From NCBI GenBank assembly GCA_023212695.1, contig JALCCG010000107.1:1-64000 (forward strand): 64,000 bases of DNA. Direction: 5' to 3'. The notes below the pieces were generated by a model, which saw only the letters and a program-made list of their open reading frames with translations, did not search any database and was not told the origin of the DNA. How positions within the stretch are numbered: position 1 is the stretch's first letter; every line of letters begins with the position of its first letter. Positions 62,075 to 64,000 of this stretch are shown piece after piece. The stretch is from Sporisorium sorghi (Eukaryota > Basidiomycota > Ustilaginomycetes > Ustilaginales > Ustilaginaceae). Both the position numbers and the translations under genes were made by a program.

Positions 62075-63427
62075 ATGGTCATCACAAGATCTCGCTCGGC
62101 GACTCCGGCCAAGTCGATTGCCGCTTCGTTCGGAGCATCGAGCAAGGCTTCCATCGCCACCACCCAAGCTGCACCACTCAAGCGCAACCTTCAACGATCA
62201 GCGACAGACAGCCAGCTCGATACAAAGAAAGCAGCATCTAGCCCTCGAAAGAGGTCACGATTGGATGCGGAGCCTTCCTCTAGCTCGAAGAATGCAAGGA
62301 CAGCCAAAGTCAAGACACCCGAAGAGCCATTTGTGATTCCACACGATGCGAGCGAGGAGGACTGCTTGACACGCACCACCGTGCCATTTCCGGCACTTCC
62401 TTTCGACTTTGCGCAGGCACAAGCCCATCTGTGTGCCGCGGACCGTCGATTTGAACGACTCTTTCGAAAAGTGCCCGTACGTTGCTACGAGGAGGCGCTC
62501 GACCCATCTGCCTCCGACACCAAGGACCTCAACCTGTTCAAGACGGTGACCACTTCCATCCTAGGACAACAGATCTCGTGGCTCGCTGCGCGGTCCGTGC
62601 TCTACAAGTTCTGTCGGCTCTTTGCACCGGATTCGATGCCAGAGAAGCCCGACTTTGTTGGCTTCCCTCGTGAGCAGTGGCCATTCCCGACTCCGCTCAT
62701 GGTTCTGCGCACACCGGACGCCGACCTTCGAGCAGCAGGCCTGTCGTTTGCAAAGATCAAGTATGTCAAGGACCTCGCTGCACGCTTTGTGGACGGACGA
62801 CTGGATATCCGCCAGATCCTAGACCTAGATGACGAAGAGGCTTGCGTCACCGAGCTCAGCAAGGTCAAGGGCGTCGGCCGATGGACGAGCGAGATGATTC
62901 TCATGTTTGCCATGCGCAAGCCCGACATCCTCCCCTGTGCAGATCTGGGGGTGCAAAAGGGCATGCTCAATTTCTTCCTCAGCGACGCGCAAGGTCCTCG
63001 GATCAGCGTCAAGAAGCGAAAGCCGGGCGAGGAGGACCCAGAGGAGGAACAAGCGGCAAAGGATACCAAGAGCAAGCGTACAAACAAGCGCACAACGACA
63101 AAGGCGCAAGGGCAAGGGCAAGGGCAAGGGCAAGGGCCATTGGAGCCGACAGAAGAAAAAGGATTTGAGGTACCGCTCCTCGCACAGACCGAAGTGATGC
63201 CAAAGCCCGAACCTGGCTTCGATGCGGAACTTGCAGCAGATTCGCTCGACCATCTCATCGCAGACGAACACGGACTCTGTCGACAGGTGCTGCAATCGCG
63301 AGCCAATGGCAACAAGATCAAAGGCGGACAGTATCTCAGCCCAGACGAGATGAAGGCGCTCGCCAAGACCTGGTCTCCCTACCGCTCGGTAGCATGTATG
63401 TTCATGTGGGCCCTGGTCGACGCTTGA
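62075..63427 (+). CDS. MAG1: DNA-3-methyladenine glycosylase (HhH-GPD, MAG1/AlkA type)
   Basis: A 450-aa nuclear base-excision repair enzyme that removes alkylated purines. A basic Ser/Lys-rich N-terminus (about 90 residues, possible nuclear targeting) precedes the glycosylase fold. It shows ILGQQISWLAARSV, the helix-hairpin-helix LSKVKGVGRWTSEMILMFAM and catalytic Asp290 in DILPCADLGVQKG. The final family helix (MKALAKTWSPYRSVACMFMWAL) comes only after a roughly 115-residue Lys/Glu/Gln-rich insert that contains a GQ repeat. ATG 62075 is the first in frame; the extension upstream starts at TTG. Confidence 0.9.
   Translation: MVITRSRSATPAKSIAASFGASSKASIATTQAAPLKRNLQRSATDSQLDTKKAASSPRKRSRLDAEPSSSSKNARTAKVKTPEEPFVIPHDASEEDCLTRTTVPFPALPFDFAQAQAHLCAADRRFERLFRKVPVRCYEEALDPSASDTKDLNLFKTVTTSILGQQISWLAARSVLYKFCRLFAPDSMPEKPDFVGFPREQWPFPTPLMVLRTPDADLRAAGLSFAKIKYVKDLAARFVDGRLDIRQILDLDDEEACVTELSKVKGVGRWTSEMILMFAMRKPDILPCADLGVQKGMLNFFLSDAQGPRISVKKRKPGEEDPEEEQAAKDTKSKRTNKRTTTKAQGQGQGQGQGPLEPTEEKGFEVPLLAQTEVMPKPEPGFDAELAADSLDHLIADEHGLCRQVLQSRANGNKIKGGQYLSPDEMKALAKTWSPYRSVACMFMWALVDA
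63108..63138. repeat. (GCAAGG)n repeat encoding Gly-Gln
   Basis: About five 6-bp units inside the DNA glycosylase insert, encoding alternating Gln and Gly. Confidence 0.9.
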
Positions 63428-63786
63428 TCGTTGTAGGGAGGAAGAGCGCTGTCGGCTTACGAGCTTCTAGCTGGCGATCTCACATTCAGAAAAAAGAGCT
63501 TTTTTTCTCGCACGAATTTTTTGGCTCTGTCACGTGTGTTGAGAAGGAATTTAGAGAGAGAGAGAGAGCTAGACGAAAGCGGCAGCACAGCACAATGCGG
63601 GCGTTGAGTGAGTGTGATCGCATTGGCCAGACATGCGAATGTGAGCTCCGAGAGCTGTCGGTCGCGCGATTTCCAATCCACCAAATCTCAAATCTCGAAT
63701 CTCACTCTGCACGCCGTCTCCACCACCTTTTCCTTGCCCTACTCGATACTTTTCACCATCGGTCGTCGGAGGAGTGCACACACAAC
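63428..63786. promoter_or_regulatory. Promoter of the last gene
   Basis: A 359-bp region. CCAAT cores occur at 63673-63677 (plus) and, as ATTGG, near 63623-63627. HAP/NF-Y binding at CCAAT is typical for fungal respiratory genes, which would suit the complex I assignment. Confidence 0.35.
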
Positions 63787-63965
63787 ATGGTTCACCTCGT
63801 TGGAACTAGCGCTGCGCAGGCCGCTTCGTCGGTCTTGCGATCCGAGGCTCGATCCTCCCTTCTTCGTGGAGCTCAGGTTGCTCAGGCTCGCAACGTTCAC
63901 GATCTTACTATCAACCGAAAGACGGGCAAGCCCATCATCAAGTCGGGTCCTTACGGCGGTGGACG
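63787..63965 (+). CDS. Probable NDUFA9-like 40 kDa subunit of complex I, first exon (partial)
   Basis: The first 59 codons plus two bases are seen, then a GTGAGT donor at 63966 and the window edge. The N-terminus (MVHLVGTSAAQAASSVLRSE) is Ala/Ser/Arg-rich like a mitochondrial presequence. DLTINRKTGKPIIKSGPYGG is followed by an exon end, the position where fungal NDUFA9/NUO-40 proteins continue into their Rossmann fold. Assignment rests on this short stretch and remains tentative. Confidence 0.55.
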
Positions 63966-64000
63966 GTGAGTATGCAGTCGGAGGCGGTAGCAGCTACCGG

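Overview
The window looks like a chromosome segment from a basidiomycete fungus, most likely a smut or smut-related yeast (Ustilaginaceae). The protein-coding content is purely eukaryotic: DASH kinetochore subunit, MCM6, PRP31, eIF3e, complex I, P5A ATPase, C6 zinc-cluster regulator and a fungal microbial rhodopsin. Genes are dense, GC-rich and mostly single-exon. The few introns are mostly about 90-230 nt, with GTAAGT/GTGAGT-type donors and CTGAC or CTAAT-like branch points. Species placement is inference.

Layout: (1) 1-12.7 kb: CorA-type Mg2+ transporter, MOSC/mARC-like protein (-), a predicted acyl-CoA synthetase fused to a medium-chain dehydrogenase/reductase, PRP31 (-), and a small orphan gene. 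(2) 13-23 kb: MCM6 behind a cluster of three MluI cell-cycle boxes, neutral ceramidase, mitochondrial succinyl-CoA ligase beta (-), RRP15. (3) 22.9-29.6 kb: an assembly gap that looks artefactual, then a PX-PH phospholipase D and a PEX4-like E2 (-). (4) 31-41 kb: a two-exon proton-pumping rhodopsin, SPF1-type P5A ATPase (-), the three-exon DASH subunit DAD4, and an allantoate-permease-family transporter with GATA sites upstream. (5) 41.5-49.6 kb: a GH36/raffinose-synthase-like gene (-) whose reading frame breaks at three places, and a USP12/46-type deubiquitinase (-). (6) 51-59 kb: a Zn2Cys6 regulator split by an intron inside its zinc cluster, an LtrA-family membrane protein with one frame break, and a two-exon MFS transporter (-). 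(7) 59.7-64 kb: eIF3e with an RGG tail (-), a 3-methyladenine DNA glycosylase, and the first exon of a probable NDUFA9-like complex I subunit cut by the window edge.

I see no operon-like or metabolic gene cluster: neighbours are mostly unrelated housekeeping genes. No transposon, rRNA, tRNA or CRISPR was recognised. Long poly(A)/poly(T) tracts (20-45 nt) recur between genes, mostly in promoters. The points most worth following up are the synthetase-dehydrogenase fusion with its 13-nt microexon, the mirrored noisy duplication around the N gap, the same-direction frame breaks in two genes, and the MCB cluster in front of MCM6. Start codons were placed at the first ATG that fits the conserved protein; upstream in-frame extensions that begin only at GTG or TTG were discarded.
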